Shown here: positions 34,301 through 47,784 of the stretch, piece after piece
How positions within the stretch are numbered: the first letter of the stretch is position 1
Layout of the letters: each line of letters opens with the position of its first letter
The notes under the pieces: generated by a model
Databases searched by the model: none
What the model saw: only the letters and a program-made list of their open reading frames with translations
Told to the model about the DNA's origin: nothing
Assembly: GCF_051106095.1 (NCBI RefSeq)
Contig: NC_135786.1
Location: 201,491,501-201,555,500, forward strand
Direction: 5' to 3'
DNA length: 64,000 nt
Source: Pogona vitticeps
Taxonomy: Eukaryota > Chordata > Lepidosauria > Squamata > Agamidae
Position numbers and translations under genes: made by a program

Positions 34301-34849
34301 CCTCGCCTCCAGGATAGGAGGTAGTCCTTGAATATACCCCCTCCCTCACACTCATATTGCCTGTTTTGGAAGTCAAGTTTCCTTTTTGGCTTGTGGGGGG
34401 CAGGGAGATGACCGTACAGAAACTTTACCATGGCCATCCTAAAACTGGATAAAATTTGGTTAACTCACCAGGGTTAAAAAGCCATCAAAGTCAAATTAAT
34501 TCCAAATTATTATGTTACCTGGTGAGTTTTGCAAATAGATATTATTCTCAGTTGCAGTCCAGCTTAATTGGTGTCTAAAGTACATAAGTCCATGTAGTAT
34601 CCTCAGTGGTGCTAGAGTGGCTTTTCTAGCTATCCTCAAAAGTTATGAACAATATTAAGAAAAAACAGTACTACCTAAGAAGAGTATCAATATTTATGTT
34701 TCATTCAGTTGGCCTTTCTGACAGAGGAAGTGTTTTAGATTTGTGATATTGCCCCTGTTTTTTCTTCAAGGGATAAATGTGAGTGGATGCATCTGCCTGC
34801 CAGGCTGTGATTTAGCTGTAGTCCTCCACTGCCATTGCCCCCACGCTGG

Positions 34850-34948
34850 CATGGTTTCAAAGACATTTCAAAGACTAACAGATTTATTACAGTGTGAACT
34901 TTGGCAGATTACAATCTACTTCCTGAGACACTTGGAACATAATAGTTA
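34850..34948 (-). repeat. Penelope-like family C remnant, second copy
   Basis: The minus strand reads CTCAGGAAGTAGATTGTAATC, then TGCCAAAG and AATAAATCTGTTAGTCTTTG, matching the same reptile repeat. The AGATTGTAATCT part keeps a stem. Confidence 0.45.
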
Positions 34949-34949
34949 G

Positions 34950-35440
34950 GCTCCAGTTTATATATACAGAATGCGTAACAGAAAAGTAGAATCCAAGGAA
35001 GATGGGGGAAGGGGGGTGGTTACATTAGTAATGGGTATTTAAATTGGCAATGCCATTGTTGACATGGATAGAGAGAGCTCACAGTGCTAATTAGATAGAC
35101 ATCCTGTTATTAACAATCATATTTTTTTTTAGGAAGTATGCTGGGGTTAAAGTATTGTCTAGGAAAATAAAATTTTAGTTAAATTTGTACTCAAGACTGT
35201 TAATATATACAACGGCTATTTATTTTTCAAAAATCGCCACTGTGGTAAAATTATCCCAGATATGATGATTTTCAGAAACTAAAGAACCTCTCCCCTGACA
35301 ACATCCCATGGCCCACAATGGCTTGAAAAGGATCCTAAGGGAACCTCAGGGTCTTGTGGGTGACTCTGCAGAGGGAATGGAAATTTCTATTTTCCAAAAA
35401 ATGTCATGGGCCTTACTTAATTTCAGATACACTGCTGTAC
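34950..35440. other. Unassigned spacer
   Basis: Nothing recognised. Confidence 0.4.
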
Positions 35441-35443
35441 ACT

Positions 35444-35444
<1 letters not shown>

Positions 35445-35484
<40 letters not shown>
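35445..35484. repeat. (CT)n microsatellite
   Basis: 20 uninterrupted units. Open frames across it on both strands are artefacts. Confidence 0.98.
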
Positions 35485-35486
<2 letters not shown>

Positions 35487-35989
35487 ATGTTGTTTCTTCT
35501 GTAAAGATGCACTGCTGGAAGGACAATAAATTAATTGCTCAAGTTGAACTAACATGCATTTCTATGTACATAAGCGGTTTCTGAGTAGCAAAAACTAAAA
35601 CTTGTTTTGATCGTGCCAAAGACTCAAGTAAGGTTTTCTCTGATTCCATAGTATTGGCTTTACCCAGTTATGTGTTTTACTTGCTGTGTATGAATGCTTT
35701 CAAATCCCTGTCAGGTTTTCCAGCCCTGCCCCCCCCCCCCCATATTTTCAATGCTATACAAGTATTGATACAGCACTGCTAGCCCATTCTTCAAATTTCC
35801 TTCACTAAAGGCTTACTGTGAGTGCAGCTATAGATCTGGCAGCTGTTAGCTCTGCCCTGAACCATGTCAGTGGCCCACATCTTCTCAGCATTCATCTCTT
35901 ATCAGCAGGAGTTTCTCACCCAGCACCATGTGCTTATACTGGGCTTGGGACTACAATCAAACACTGACCAAAATGCATATTGTATGTAT

Positions 35990-36165
35990 GTATGTTCTGT
36001 GCCATCAAGTTGGAAATTACTTACAGCAGCCTTAATAAGACTTTCATGGTAAGTGAAATATTTAAGGAGTGGTTTTACCAGTTCCACCCTCCCAGCGAGT
36101 TTCCATGGCAAAGCAGGGTTTTGAACTCTATCTACTACACCACACTGAGAAGCCCGAAAACACAC
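35990..36165 (-). mobile_element. tRNA-derived SINE with LINE-like tail
   Basis: CTGTGCCATCAAGTTGGAAATTAC at the tail side, ATATTTAAGGAGTGGTTTTACC in the body, and antisense tRNA-like GGGTTTTGAACTCTATCTACTACACC at the far end. It is the same family as the copies at 9190, 9690 and 59150. Confidence 0.6.
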
Positions 36166-36169
36166 AGGC

Positions 36170-37270
36170 CCACCTCAAAACCCCTGAGACCCACAAAGAG
36201 CTTCAAGCCAACCATTGTAACCTCATATTCTGTTGCCTCTTCCAGCTATACCACGTGAAAGAAACATTGCTTATTTATAGTGTTTACAAATTCATGCCCA
36301 CAATCTCCCAGGGGACGTGAGTGCAGTTATTAGTCTGGGCAGCTGCTAACTCTATTCTTAACCAAATGAGTAGAAGCAAAATGAACCATTATATTTGATT
36401 GTGTATATATCAGTGGATATGTGCATTAAAGAAGAGTTTAATTGGCTTCTACACACAATGGGGAGGCTTCGAAGAGGGAACCTCCTTCTGTACCCACAGA
36501 GTTTCTTTTTGCTGATGGAATTGAAATTTTGCTCCATCCAGTAACTTGTGTGACATGCTTCCAAAGCTGAAAAATTCCAACTGAAAAGATAACCTACTGA
36601 AAAGTTACCTACTGTACTAGGCCATCTGTCTTGGAAAGCAACCCAATAGCTACAGTAAGTAATACAATAGAGGCATTTTCACTATTCACTGCCTTGCTAA
36701 ACTCACCCATTGAGGGCACCTGGAGGATGACCCAGAAAACAGACATGATAATGTTCTTGAAACACCAATATATTCTTCCTTTTTTGAGATGTTAACACTG
36801 TTGTATTCATATGCAGCTGTAAAAGTTGCTCTCACGCTACCCCCCTCCATCATAAGCACTTATAGGTTGTTATTGTAGGCCACTGAGAAATGACTGAGAC
36901 GGTGTTAGCATTTTTTTTTAAAAAAAAGAAAAGAGCGGACTCTGTATCTTTATGCATGGGAAGTATAAACCCATTCTAATTTTGCAGTCTGAAATTTCAG
37001 ACCTTTCTCCCATAAACTGCAGAAAAATGACATCAGTTTTCTGGGTGAAACTCAGAAAGCTCATAAATGAATAAACTACACCAAAGAGGCACGTAGAGGT
37101 GATAAAAATCTGTGTGTGACATGATGTCTGCCTGTTAGTGGAAAAAACACAAAAGCACAGTGCACTTGAAATACCCATTTCATCCATTAAATAATGACTT
37201 GCTTCTTAGATTTGTTAACCTCTTAAACAGAAACAGCTGGTTCAGCTGCTCGTTATCTAAATGAATATAC
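36170..37270. other. Unassigned spacer
   Basis: No element or exon recognised; an A-rich tract lies at 36911-36930. Confidence 0.4.
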
Positions 37271-37274
37271 CACT

Positions 37275-37385
37275 TTAGGCAGGGTGGACAACCCAGTGTC
37301 CCCCAGTATTCTGGATTAAAACTCACATAATTGATGATCATGAGGCATATTGGCTGGGATTTAGAAGAGGTATAGTCCAAAATAT
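37275..37385. repeat. Palindromic MITE, degraded
   Basis: CCCCCAGTATTCTGGATTAAAACTC with CATATTGGCTGGGATTTAG fits the fold-back family. Confidence 0.35.
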
Positions 37386-39405
37386 CAGGAGGGCACCACG
37401 TTGCCCAGTCTTGATCTATGACTTACGTGTCACTTCCCAAAAACTATACCATGACTTATGTGGAACAGTTTTGCACTTATCTATGTGAACTACTAAAATT
37501 ATGGAAATCTCAAATCAGCTGGGTTTTATCTAACATGGCTGTTCTCCATGTGAAGCTGTCATTTCATGTTGCTGTTGCTGAGTGATCATGATGTGTGTAT
37601 AAGCCAACAACTTGACTTACAGTACTGGGGTGGTGGCTGGAGTTATACATTCAGATTTCTAGACCAGCAGAAATCTGTCTTGATTTAATTATTTGATTTA
37701 ATTTGTTGTTTTGGCTAAGAGTTTTACACTCAAATATAATGAAAGCCAGCAAGTTAACTTCTTTTACTGCTAAGTATAATCAAAATAACCTCAGCAAACA
37801 TAAATTTAACAAAGAAAATGGCCATGGTGATCCCTGCTGAACAGTAGGTTTATCCAATCTTGTGGTGAAAACAGTATTGTTTTCTACACATTTTCTTCCT
37901 GCAGATTCTGAGAAGTTCCAGCATAAGTGCTTCAGAATTTAATTTGGTTCAAAGTTTCTGCTTTATTTACCAATTCACAATCAGCTTATTTCGAAGGAAG
38001 CAAATAAGCTTGACATAATTTATGCAGCCACTCCAAGGCACCACATCAGTTCCTGATGCTTTTGTTCCTTGGATATATCTTCTCTGCTGAAGTCGCATGA
38101 GTGGGGAGCCTAATTCACCTCTAGTGATGAATATTTTGAAATGGCGGCTCTGGCAACAGAACACAAGTGCCTTATTTCCTGCCCCACCAGAGTGGATACC
38201 ATGAGAGGGCAGTGTTGGTCAGAATCTGCGTCTCTATGCTGCTGTTTATAGAGGGTGAACCAGAGCTTTTAATCCACCCAGTCACCTGATGGGAGGAGCC
38301 AATAGGCTATATATACCTGCTGACTCTGACCTGTCTCCTTAGTCTGAGGAATATTATATATACAGTTTATATAAACTGAGCTGCTACAGACTCCTTGGAG
38401 ACTCTGACAGAACCATTAGCCTTCTTCCTGCCCAGATTGCCAGTTCCAACTTGACTTTGATTGTGTTTCCTTATGGTTGGAACCATAAGGAGATTGGTCT
38501 CCTTATGGTTCCAATCTGGATGTGTCTGGGCATATAGAATGATATTACTGTAAAGAAAGTGAAATTTAAGGTTATATCACCATGACCAGCACCACCAGCA
38601 CACTTCCTATTCTTTATTTTCCAGCTATATTATCTTCACTGTGATCTTAAGAAAGTCTTTCTTGTCAGTCACATTCCATGCCAGTCATTTTAATGACTAA
38701 GAATTTAGTGCTCTCGGGATGTATTGGGTTGACTTATTTCTCTCACCACATAGATGGATAGGCAACGTAAGAAGCGGCAGTTCAGAATTTTTATTTGTTG
38801 GGTGCTTATCTTGTCTGGGGGACATGAAAACTCTGGTGGAAATTTGTTTTATAAGCAGTTTTGGAATGGAATTCTGATGGTTTCAATAATATCTAGAGTG
38901 GTGAATGTTACAAGTATTCAATACATGCTTATAGATGCTGAATGCAAGACACAAAAACTGAGAACTAGGGTTGTGTGTTAGATTCAAACAAATGCCAAAA
39001 TACTAGCTGGATGATGGTGATATGTGCCACAGGTCTGAGCAAAGAGCCCAGGGCTGGTCATCATGCAGGTCAGTAATCTCGCAAATCATTCCAGTAAAAT
39101 CCAGCATTAAGATGTTAAAAATGTCTAAAATATGTTCCCAGAGAAAAATATCCTTCACTTCACAATCATGCCTTATTCATGTCATCACTATTTGGAAGCA
39201 CCTATTTTCAAGGATGAAGCACACAAAGAATAAAACTAGAAACAAAATATCTGATGAGCACCTTGAGCACTCACTGAGAATTGCAACAAGTTCCATCAAA
39301 GCAAATATGGATGCATTGGTGGCTGAGAAACAATGTCAAACATCTTACTAACTTCATTTCCAAGTAAGTTTAAAATGTTAACTATGTTTTCTATGGGTTT
39401 TTTTT
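37386..39405. other. Mostly unassigned stretch
   Basis: No exon recognised. A segment at 38213-38409 begins TGTTGGTC, has a TATA-like GCTATATATACC (about 38308) and ends CTCTGACA, and could be a small solo LTR, but there is no target duplication. A strong hairpin lies at 38469-38490. Confidence 0.35.
38469..38490. repeat. Perfect 10-bp inverted repeat
   Basis: CCTTATGGTT and AACCATAAGG are separated by GG. A third copy of CCTTATGGTTCC follows at about 38501, so alternative stems are possible. Confidence 0.9.
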
Positions 39406-39408
39406 TTT

Positions 39409-39513
39409 TTTGATGATCAGGTATCGTTACTGTTATTTTATGTGTGACCCAAACGAAATTTTCATCTTCTAATGTGGCCCAGGGAAGCTGAAAGGCTGGA
39501 CACCCCTGGTCTA
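39409..39513. mobile_element. hAT-type MITE end, partial
   Basis: The right end reads AAGGCTGGACACCCCTGG, preceded by ATGTGGCCCAGGGAAGC, as in the 'CCAGGGGTGTCC' hAT family. The other end was not found. Confidence 0.45.
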
Positions 39514-39589
39514 AAACAAGACAGAACAGAACAGGTGATGTGCAGAAATGAGAACTGGAAAGAGAAACCAATAGCTTATAAAGAAGATA

Positions 39590-40592
39590 TGGAAGTGGTC
39601 TGAGATGGTATCAGTGGAGAAGGAGACCATGTGCTCCAATTCTTCCTGGAGAGGAGAATTCAGAACATGATGCTAGGGGACTCATATTTGATACCCTGGC
39701 CATTGGCATCCCTCAGGAGTCTATTTTGTCCTCTATGCTATTTAACACATGAAACCACTGAGAGAGATCAGATTTCAGTGTCACCAGTGTACTGATGTCT
39801 TCAAACTTTCTCTCTCCTTTCTTAGAATTCGAAGGAAGCTGTCTCAGTTCTGAACTAGTGCCTGGAGTTGGTGATGGGCTGGATGAGGGCAAACAAACTG
39901 AAACTTAATTTAGACAAGACAGAGGCGCTTCTGGTCAATTGGAAGGCAGATGAGGGACTAGGGATACAACCTATGCTGGATTGGGTTACAACCCCCCTGA
40001 AAACTCAGGTCCACAGTTTGGGTGTTCTCCTAGAGTCATCCCTGAGCCTGTGCATTTACATAGTTAAAACTGGTGAGCCAATTGCACCAGTCTGATTTGT
40101 TTGCAGTGACATGTGCTTTAGTTATATCCCTTGTGGTTTACTGCCGTATGTAAGGCTGCCTTTGAAGATGGTCCAGAAATTGTAGCTGGTTCAAAATGCA
40201 GCTGCCAGATTGCTGGCTGAGACCAATTATGGGAGCTTATAACAACCCTGCTACAGCAACTGTTTGGCTACTAGTTTGTCATTGGGACCAATTCAAAGTA
40301 TTAGTTATTATCTATAAAGCCTTATACAGCTTGAATCTAGGCTACCTGAAAAATTGTATCGCCCCATATGAGCCTACCTGATCTTTTAAGATCTTCAGAG
40401 AGTCTTCTCCATCCCATTGCCATCCTGGGCACATTTGATGGGGACTCAGGAGCGGCTCTTTGGTTATGGAATGCTTTCCCATTGAAGCTTAAGCACAGAT
40501 TGAATGGAGTCCCAGTGTGTGAATCTTTATTCAGTCACAGATTAACAAGCAAACGTGTATGTACACTGGACCCATCTAGTTAGTAGCTTGGC
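39590..40592 (+). mobile_element. L2/CR1-type LINE, C-terminal RT fragment, degraded
   Basis: Plus-strand fragments show, in order, the region before the RT active site (GDSYLIPWPLA), then MRANKLKLNLDKTEALLVNW (the conserved 'W...N.LKLN..KTE'), VHSLGVLLESSLSL, AARLLAETNYGS-type sequence near 40200-40230, FKVLVIIYKALYSLNLGYLKN and a final ALWLWNAFPLKLK. That is the order of the L2/CR1 RT thumb and C-terminal region. Several stops and frameshifts make it dead. It encodes the second half of the domain whose first half appears, from another copy, at 297-812. Confidence 0.8.
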
Positions 40593-41678
40593 ATGAGAAA
40601 TACACAACCCAATTAAATGACCCAGCTGTTGACAAATGATGGAACAGGGAATACCACTACAGCTTTCTATTGACTATCAAAATCATGAATAAATTCTAAT
40701 CATTGACAATTGTTTATCTTTCCATTTACTAATGCTTCTCAAATGCCAATAATTGGTTAATTATGCTAGTTGTTTTTATTATGCACTAAACTTTAACATC
40801 TCCATTTATTAAATCTATGCTTCATTATAAAGCATTTACAGAGACTTGGGGACAATACAGTAAGCAGATTTCCATAACATAATTGTTGATCTTCATGAAA
40901 TGTGTTTTCAATGACTGAGTTTCATTTTACTGACATTAATGATTTCCTTATTAATCCTGAACTAAACACATAATTTTTGGAACCTTAGTTTAAAGCATTC
41001 CCGCACTATTCTGAGCAGATGTTTTGGAGCTGCCAAAATAAGCTATGTTTGAAGTTGGGCAAATGAAGACTGCAGGAACCTTGGAATGTTACACATGGCA
41101 TTAAACACTGGAAACAAGGCCCTAGACTAAATGCTATTAACTATTTGCAGATACATTGAACCAAATGTAGAACTATCTCATGTTAAAGTTCTGTCAGCAA
41201 CCTCTGGGTCTTTTCTAGATGTTGGGATCATTGGAAAGAGATGTGATGAACTTATACTATTGCAATGCAAACTTTACAGATCTGTGCTGCCTAACTGTAG
41301 AAGGAATTCTGCTAAAGTGGCATGACAAAAAGAGAGTGGTTAGAGCATTTAGCTGCATTCTTGGTGGTTTTAATCCCCTTTAACCTTGAAACTGCACTTC
41401 CTAGCAATAATTAGATGTCTGATCCATGAAAATTATTTGCTGTCAAAAAATTGTGCAGATCAGAGTAAGCTAAAATGTAGACCATGGCACAGCAGCCATA
41501 TAAAATAGTGGAATTCTGCACATGTTCACCAGGATGTTCAATGGAATTTATTCCCAGGAATGTCTGTCTAGAAGTGGAGACCAAATCTTGCCAAGTTAAT
41601 TGTGCATGCCAATCTTTCGAACCTGTAATGTCAGTTTATGGCCATGACACAATTTGTAGCAATATATGGAACCATACG
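40593..41678. other. Unassigned AT-rich spacer
   Basis: No element or exon recognised. Confidence 0.4.
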
Positions 41679-41680
41679 TA

Positions 41681-43298
<1,618 letters not shown>

Positions 43299-43300
43299 TA

Positions 43301-43720
43301 TCTTTAAAGTAACTGAGTTGCCTTAAAATAAAATAAAAACTGTGTGGGCCATGTCTTAGATGGATCAACAAGATACCTTGCAATTAAATTGATTGTCCGC
43401 TGTCAAGTCAATTCTGATTTATGATGGAGTGAGCATTTTTAGAACTTCGCAAACACGTTTATATAGATTTTTAGTTCTTCATACCTGGAGGGTGCACAGC
43501 AGTTGGTTTAATTAAATAGAACATATTTGTATTATAATATAAATATACTGAACTGAAGCTGTTCAATATCTCAGAGTTTTTCAAGAGTTCCCAGTTGATT
43601 GGGCTTTGGCAAAATTCCAGGATGCATGATTCGTTAAACATGACATAGTTCTTGAGCAGTTTGCTATCTTCTTTATAAATTCTAGAATTCAAGAAGAGAC
43701 ATACTGTACAGAAATTAGCA
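43301..43720. other. Unassigned spacer with short SINE tail scrap
   Basis: TCAAGTCAATTCTGATTTATGATGG at about 43406 is the tail motif of the LINE/SINE family at 9690 and 57990, without its body. Confidence 0.4.
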
Positions 43721-43724
43721 CCTG

Positions 43725-43838
43725 GGGTTCTCCAGATATTGCTGGACTTCATCTCCCCTTAGCTTGAGCCAGAACAAACAGTGGGGAAGCATGCTGGTAA
43801 CTGTAGTCCCACAATTGCCCATGGCTGGAGGGTCACAA
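43725..43838. repeat. Palindromic MITE
   Basis: TCCAGATATTGCTGGACTTCATC faces ATGCTGGTAACTGTAGTCCC and GGCTGGAGGG: the fold-back 'CCAGATGTT.TTGGACTACAACTCCC' family, one of its clearer copies here. Confidence 0.5.
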
Positions 43839-44950
43839 TTGCCAAGGCCTGATTTAAGAAAAGCTTTAAGGGATTTACAGTTTCACTCATGCTTTTTAAA
43901 GCAAGGATACTGTAAGCTGAGAAGCATACTAATTCTCCTGCCAACAAATCAATCAAGCTTCAATGCATTCTTGTGTACTGTGCTCATTTAGAAATGAGTT
44001 GCTCAGACACAATATGGTACCTGACTGACTGAGAAATACATTGTCAGGAAGATTTCTTTTTTTAAATGGCATGGATTTTTTTTTTAAAGTAATGAATGTC
44101 TGGTGAATTAAGAGGCCTGGAATTTCTTGTCCCCTCTCTTTCTCAGAAACTCTTCTAACATACAGAATATAAAAACCTTTGATACTCCCTCTGCCCACCA
44201 CCCCATCCCAATTTCCAAATTCACTCTACAATTCAGGCACAGTAATGCAGTAGGTTTAGATCATTTCAGGGCTAGAAACAATCTGGTTTATCCATTCCTA
44301 ATCACAATCTTGAAACAGAATAGAGGAAATATAACTAGATCATCAGCTTTGCATGCATCATTAAAAATGAGCTGTGTTCATATATTAAATGTTAAATTTG
44401 TATTAAATTACTCATGTGGTCAGGCTAGTCTTTATGTTAATTCCAAGAGATTACATATGGGAGCCATTTTGCTAATTTGTAGCTCTCTGAAGATTTGATT
44501 TTCAAAACCTCAATACCTTTCCAGAAGTGCTTAAAATAGGAGCTGCTTGGAATGTTTCATTCAACTGTTTCTTTTGGCAAAATATTTTCACTCTCGAAAA
44601 ACCCTCAATATTTTAGCAAGCACTTAGCTAAGAAAACAAAACATGTTGGCATTTTCTTTGCCCATGTAACATGATGTCAGCACAGGAGTCATGCAGAAGT
44701 GTTCTGGATGGCACCTGCGAGCCCCACTCTGACATGTGTAAATTAAAAAGATGTGTGATCTGGTTCTGTGTATGAGTTAGCTCTGCATGTACAGAATATG
44801 TATCATCAGGGGAGCATAAGCCCTATTAAGGAATTGAGAAAATCATGTGAGGATGGAGAGAGGGCTAGCCATTTCCCCTCTGCTATCATTCCCTCTATGC
44901 ATACAGCAACAATCAGAAGAAGGAGGATGCTCTGTGGGGAGGAGACCCTC
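43839..44950. other. Unassigned spacer
   Basis: Open frames up to 123 codons have no motif. No element recognised. Confidence 0.4.
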
Positions 44951-44954
44951 TATG

Positions 44955-45330
44955 TGAACATCATAGGCATCCTTCAGTCTCGAGAGACTATGGTAACATG
45001 CTCTGTATCGAGAAGTGTCCTCTCCAGAGCATGAAGCCTGGGTAAAGTAGTATGGAGGATAGGCTGTTACCCAAGCTGCAAATCCCCCCTCTCCACATTG
45101 CTGAAATGGTCCAATGGAAAGGCAAGAGCCAATACAACTGGTTCCAGCAACGTCGCAGGAGTTGGCAGAACGACACGAACTGCCTTCAGGACTCCAGCTC
45201 CGGATTTTGCCTCTAGGTTAACTCCTGAAGCCTTTTCCATCAGTGGATATAGCCACAAGGCAGTGGAGGTTTGAAATTGGAGTTTTCCTTCTCCTAGATG
45301 GGCTGCCTTCCATGGCTGACGAACCCCACC
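44955..45330. repeat. Unclassified interspersed repeat
   Basis: The opening CATAGGCATCCTTCAGTCTCG and AGAGACTATGGTAACATGCTC belong to a repeat I have met in reptile genomes, but I cannot name its class. Base composition is higher in GC than the flanks. The minus strand keeps overlapping open frames of about 60 codons without recognised domains. Confidence 0.4.
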
Positions 45331-45603
45331 TACCCGACCTGCTCTCTAATACTGTGGAAGTATGATCTGACCCTTAAAACTTTCCTGCCTCCCAGGTGTA
45401 TGCAATGCTAATTGGCTTTCCTATTTACCATATTAGAGTCAGAGATAGAGTCACGGTCCTGGCACATCCTCATTTAAGGAGGGAAAGCCCCACCTCCTAG
45501 GCCATGTGGTGGTGGTGGGGACAAAAGAAATTCCAGCAGAAACAAACTCCTCAGCAAAATGTCCATGCAGGCAAACCTGGTCTTCAGCCTCAGCTCAGCC
45601 TCC

Positions 45604-45747
45604 TATTGTGAGCAGAGTCTTGACTGCAGCATTGCAGTTTAACCATTGTGCCTTTAGGCTCTCAACATCAAATTATATTATGAGATGTTCCCATTCTGGG
45701 ATGTTTTCCTCTGTAGAAACTAAGGTATACAGAGATAAATGCTTCAG
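45604..45747. repeat. Local duplication, copy 1
   Basis: From TATTGTGAGCAGAGTCTTGA to ACAGAGATAAATGCTTCAG this is nearly identical to 46269-46417. It starts in the middle of a SINE, so copy 1 is the derived copy. Confidence 0.95.
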
Positions 45748-46089
45748 GGTCCCTATGTGAACAGGGAGCCTGAGTTTTCAGGTTTGCCATCATGTGGGAA
45801 GCACCGCTGTGTATCGTGCTGTCACCTTTGAGCTTCTTGCTCCCCATACATAGAAGGGGAAGGAGTCAACACTCGCTCTCTTCATAGATCACTTTTTTCT
45901 GAATGCCTGAACATAGTTATACTGGGAAGTCTACATACACAGAGTGGCGGTGCCAGCAGATATGATCTGTAGCAAAGCGAGCCTTATAACTGCTAGTGAT
46001 ATGACATGAGCAGGAGCTATTTTTGTCATTTACCAAGATACAAAGGATCATTAGAAATGTAAAAAATTGTGGGCTTTAATTATGGTCAG

Positions 46090-46327
46090 AAACAAAAGCA
46101 AGGCAAAGCAAAAGCAAAGTGTGTTGCTTATATACCATCCCACAGCACTTTAAGTACTTCTCTGGGCAGTTTGCAATTTAATTATGCAGGCTACACATTG
46201 TCATCCCCCACCCCAGCAAACTGGTACTCAATTGAGCCAGCCAACTGAGTCTATCAGAATCAAACTCATATTGTGAGCAGAGTCTTGACTGCAGCATTGC
46301 AGTTTAACCATTGTGCCTTTAGGCTCG
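46090..46327 (-). mobile_element. Squamate tRNA-derived SINE (same family as at 13750)
   Basis: Antisense order: TATATACCATCCCACAGCAC, CAGTTTGCAATTTAATTATG, CCAGCAAACTGGTACTCAAT, then GAATCAAACTCATATTGTG (B-box region) and GCAGTTTAACCATTGTGCC (A-box region). An AGGCAAAGCAAAAGC-rich tail precedes it at 46090-46120. Confidence 0.85.
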
Positions 46328-46417
46328 CAGCACCAAATTATATTATGAAATGTTCCCATTCTGGGATGTTTTCCTCAGTAGAAACTAAGGTACTGTATAC
46401 AGAGAAAAATGCTTCAG
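46269..46417. repeat. Local duplication, copy 2 (source)
   Basis: It spans the 5' part of the SINE plus about 90 bp of flanking DNA and matches 45604-45747 with a handful of differences and one small indel. Here it is continuous with the whole SINE, so this is the parental locus. Confidence 0.95.
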
Positions 46418-46457
46418 CTACCATATTTTGCAAGGTTCATTTTCTCTTTTATGTCAC

Positions 46458-46528
46458 CTTCTTCTTCTTCTTCTTCTTCTTCTTCTTCTTCTTCTTCTTC
46501 TTCTTCTTCTTCTTCTTCTTCTTCTTCT
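46458..46528. repeat. (CTT)n microsatellite
   Basis: About 23 uninterrupted units, on the plus strand. Poly-Phe, poly-Ser and poly-Leu open frames are artefacts. Confidence 0.98.
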
Positions 46529-46815
46529 AAATTATCATCATCATCCAACTGGAGATGTCATTATGGTCATGCTGATTTTAGATGCAGCCATCTCTAAGCA
46601 AGGATGTTGTACTTCACCTGAAACAATTTTCAAGGTTCTTCAGTCAATGAGTTCTTTTCCTTCCTGTTGGTCTTTTCCCATTTATTTTGGGCTGAATGAG
46701 CAGCTGTAACAATTTATGTTTCCATTTTTGCATCACGTGATTAAAATATACCACTTTTCTAGTTTTTATGTGTTCTATGATTTCTTGGTTTCTATTCGTC
46801 GTGGTACTTCATTGT

Positions 46816-46860
46816 AAATCCTTAGCATCCTGTGATTGAAATCCTTAGCATCCTGTGATT
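46816..46860. repeat. Two-unit 23-bp tandem repeat
   Basis: AAATCCTTAGCATCCTGTGATT occurs at 46816-46837 and 46839-46860. The surrounding 46540-46900 has the look of antisense LINE sequence, but I cannot name it. Confidence 0.9.
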
Positions 46861-46973
46861 AGTCCAAATTTCAGTCTTTTCTGTAGTAGCCAAGGATACC
46901 CATAGGGTTGGAGAAATCTGCCAGTTCTGGTCTCACTCAGCTTTCCGTTTTTCCTGACCATTTGTTTCAATTA

Positions 46974-47180
46974 AAGATGGGCACGAATCACCAGTCTGGC
47001 ATGGGGAAATGGTCCAACGGATGTTCCATGGTTCGCACCACCTCCTCCCACTTGAAGGCAGTGCTCAGGGGAGGAGGGGCAGGGTGGGTGCCTGCCGGAG
47101 GGGATGAGGTGCCAAACCACAAAACACATATGGGGCCATCATCCAAACTGGCACAAGTCACCAAATCATTTGTGAATTTG
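46974..47180. repeat. hAT-type element end, partial (family of 12097-12750)
   Basis: TTAAAGATGGGCACGAATC matches the terminal 'TA.A.ATGGGCAC' of the element at 12097. The right end was not found. Confidence 0.35.
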
Positions 47181-47780
47181 GCCAGAAGAATTTTTAAAAT
47201 TCAAAGATGCAATATTTCTGCACATTTTCTCCAAATATATTCATTTTTCTTATAGACTTTTACCTAAAGTAATCAATTTTTTTATGAAAGATTTCTCCCC
47301 CCCCCCCAAATTAAGAAGTTATCCTAAACCTCAAACTAATGAGCTCCAGATTGTGAGGATAACTTTTTAGGGCAACCAAAAAGGTATAAAAAGTGTACAG
47401 AGGTGTATAGAGATCTGCAAGATTTCAAGAATATTATCTCTTCCTCAGGAGAAAAGTTAAAAGTAAGCAAGGGGAGAAGGAAATGGAGTGCGGTGGGGGG
47501 TGTTTGAGAATCCCCGTTTCCTTGTAGTCTGCCGTTTCAGGACAGAGCTATGTCAGAACAGACTTTTTGCAAAAGCATATTTGATAGATTTAATAAGAAG
47601 TCATATTATTGTTTCTAGCTGGATAGCTAAGGGAGTTAGGTATCTGGCTGTGGAGGCAGAGATTGGGAGTTTAATTTTAAACTGTGCATCCAGAGAGTAG
47701 ACCCAGCCTGTGTGGACTTGGGCAAGCTGCACAGTCCCAGGGAGACCCTGGAAGAAGGGAATGATAAACCACTTCTGAGT
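47181..47780. other. Unassigned spacer
   Basis: No element recognised apart from a C tract near 47298. Around 47620-47780 the sequence GATAGCTAAGGGAGTTAGGT and CTGTGGAGGCAGAG might be a SINE 5' end, but I cannot confirm it. Confidence 0.35.
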
Positions 47781-47784
47781 ACTT

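Noticed and set aside
38213-38409. Segment with TG...CA ends and a TATA-like box, considered as a solo LTR
   Set aside because: No target duplication, short length and no second copy in the window; kept only as a remark.
46273-46709. Frames with long Phe, Ser or Leu runs
   Set aside because: Translations of the (CTT)n array.
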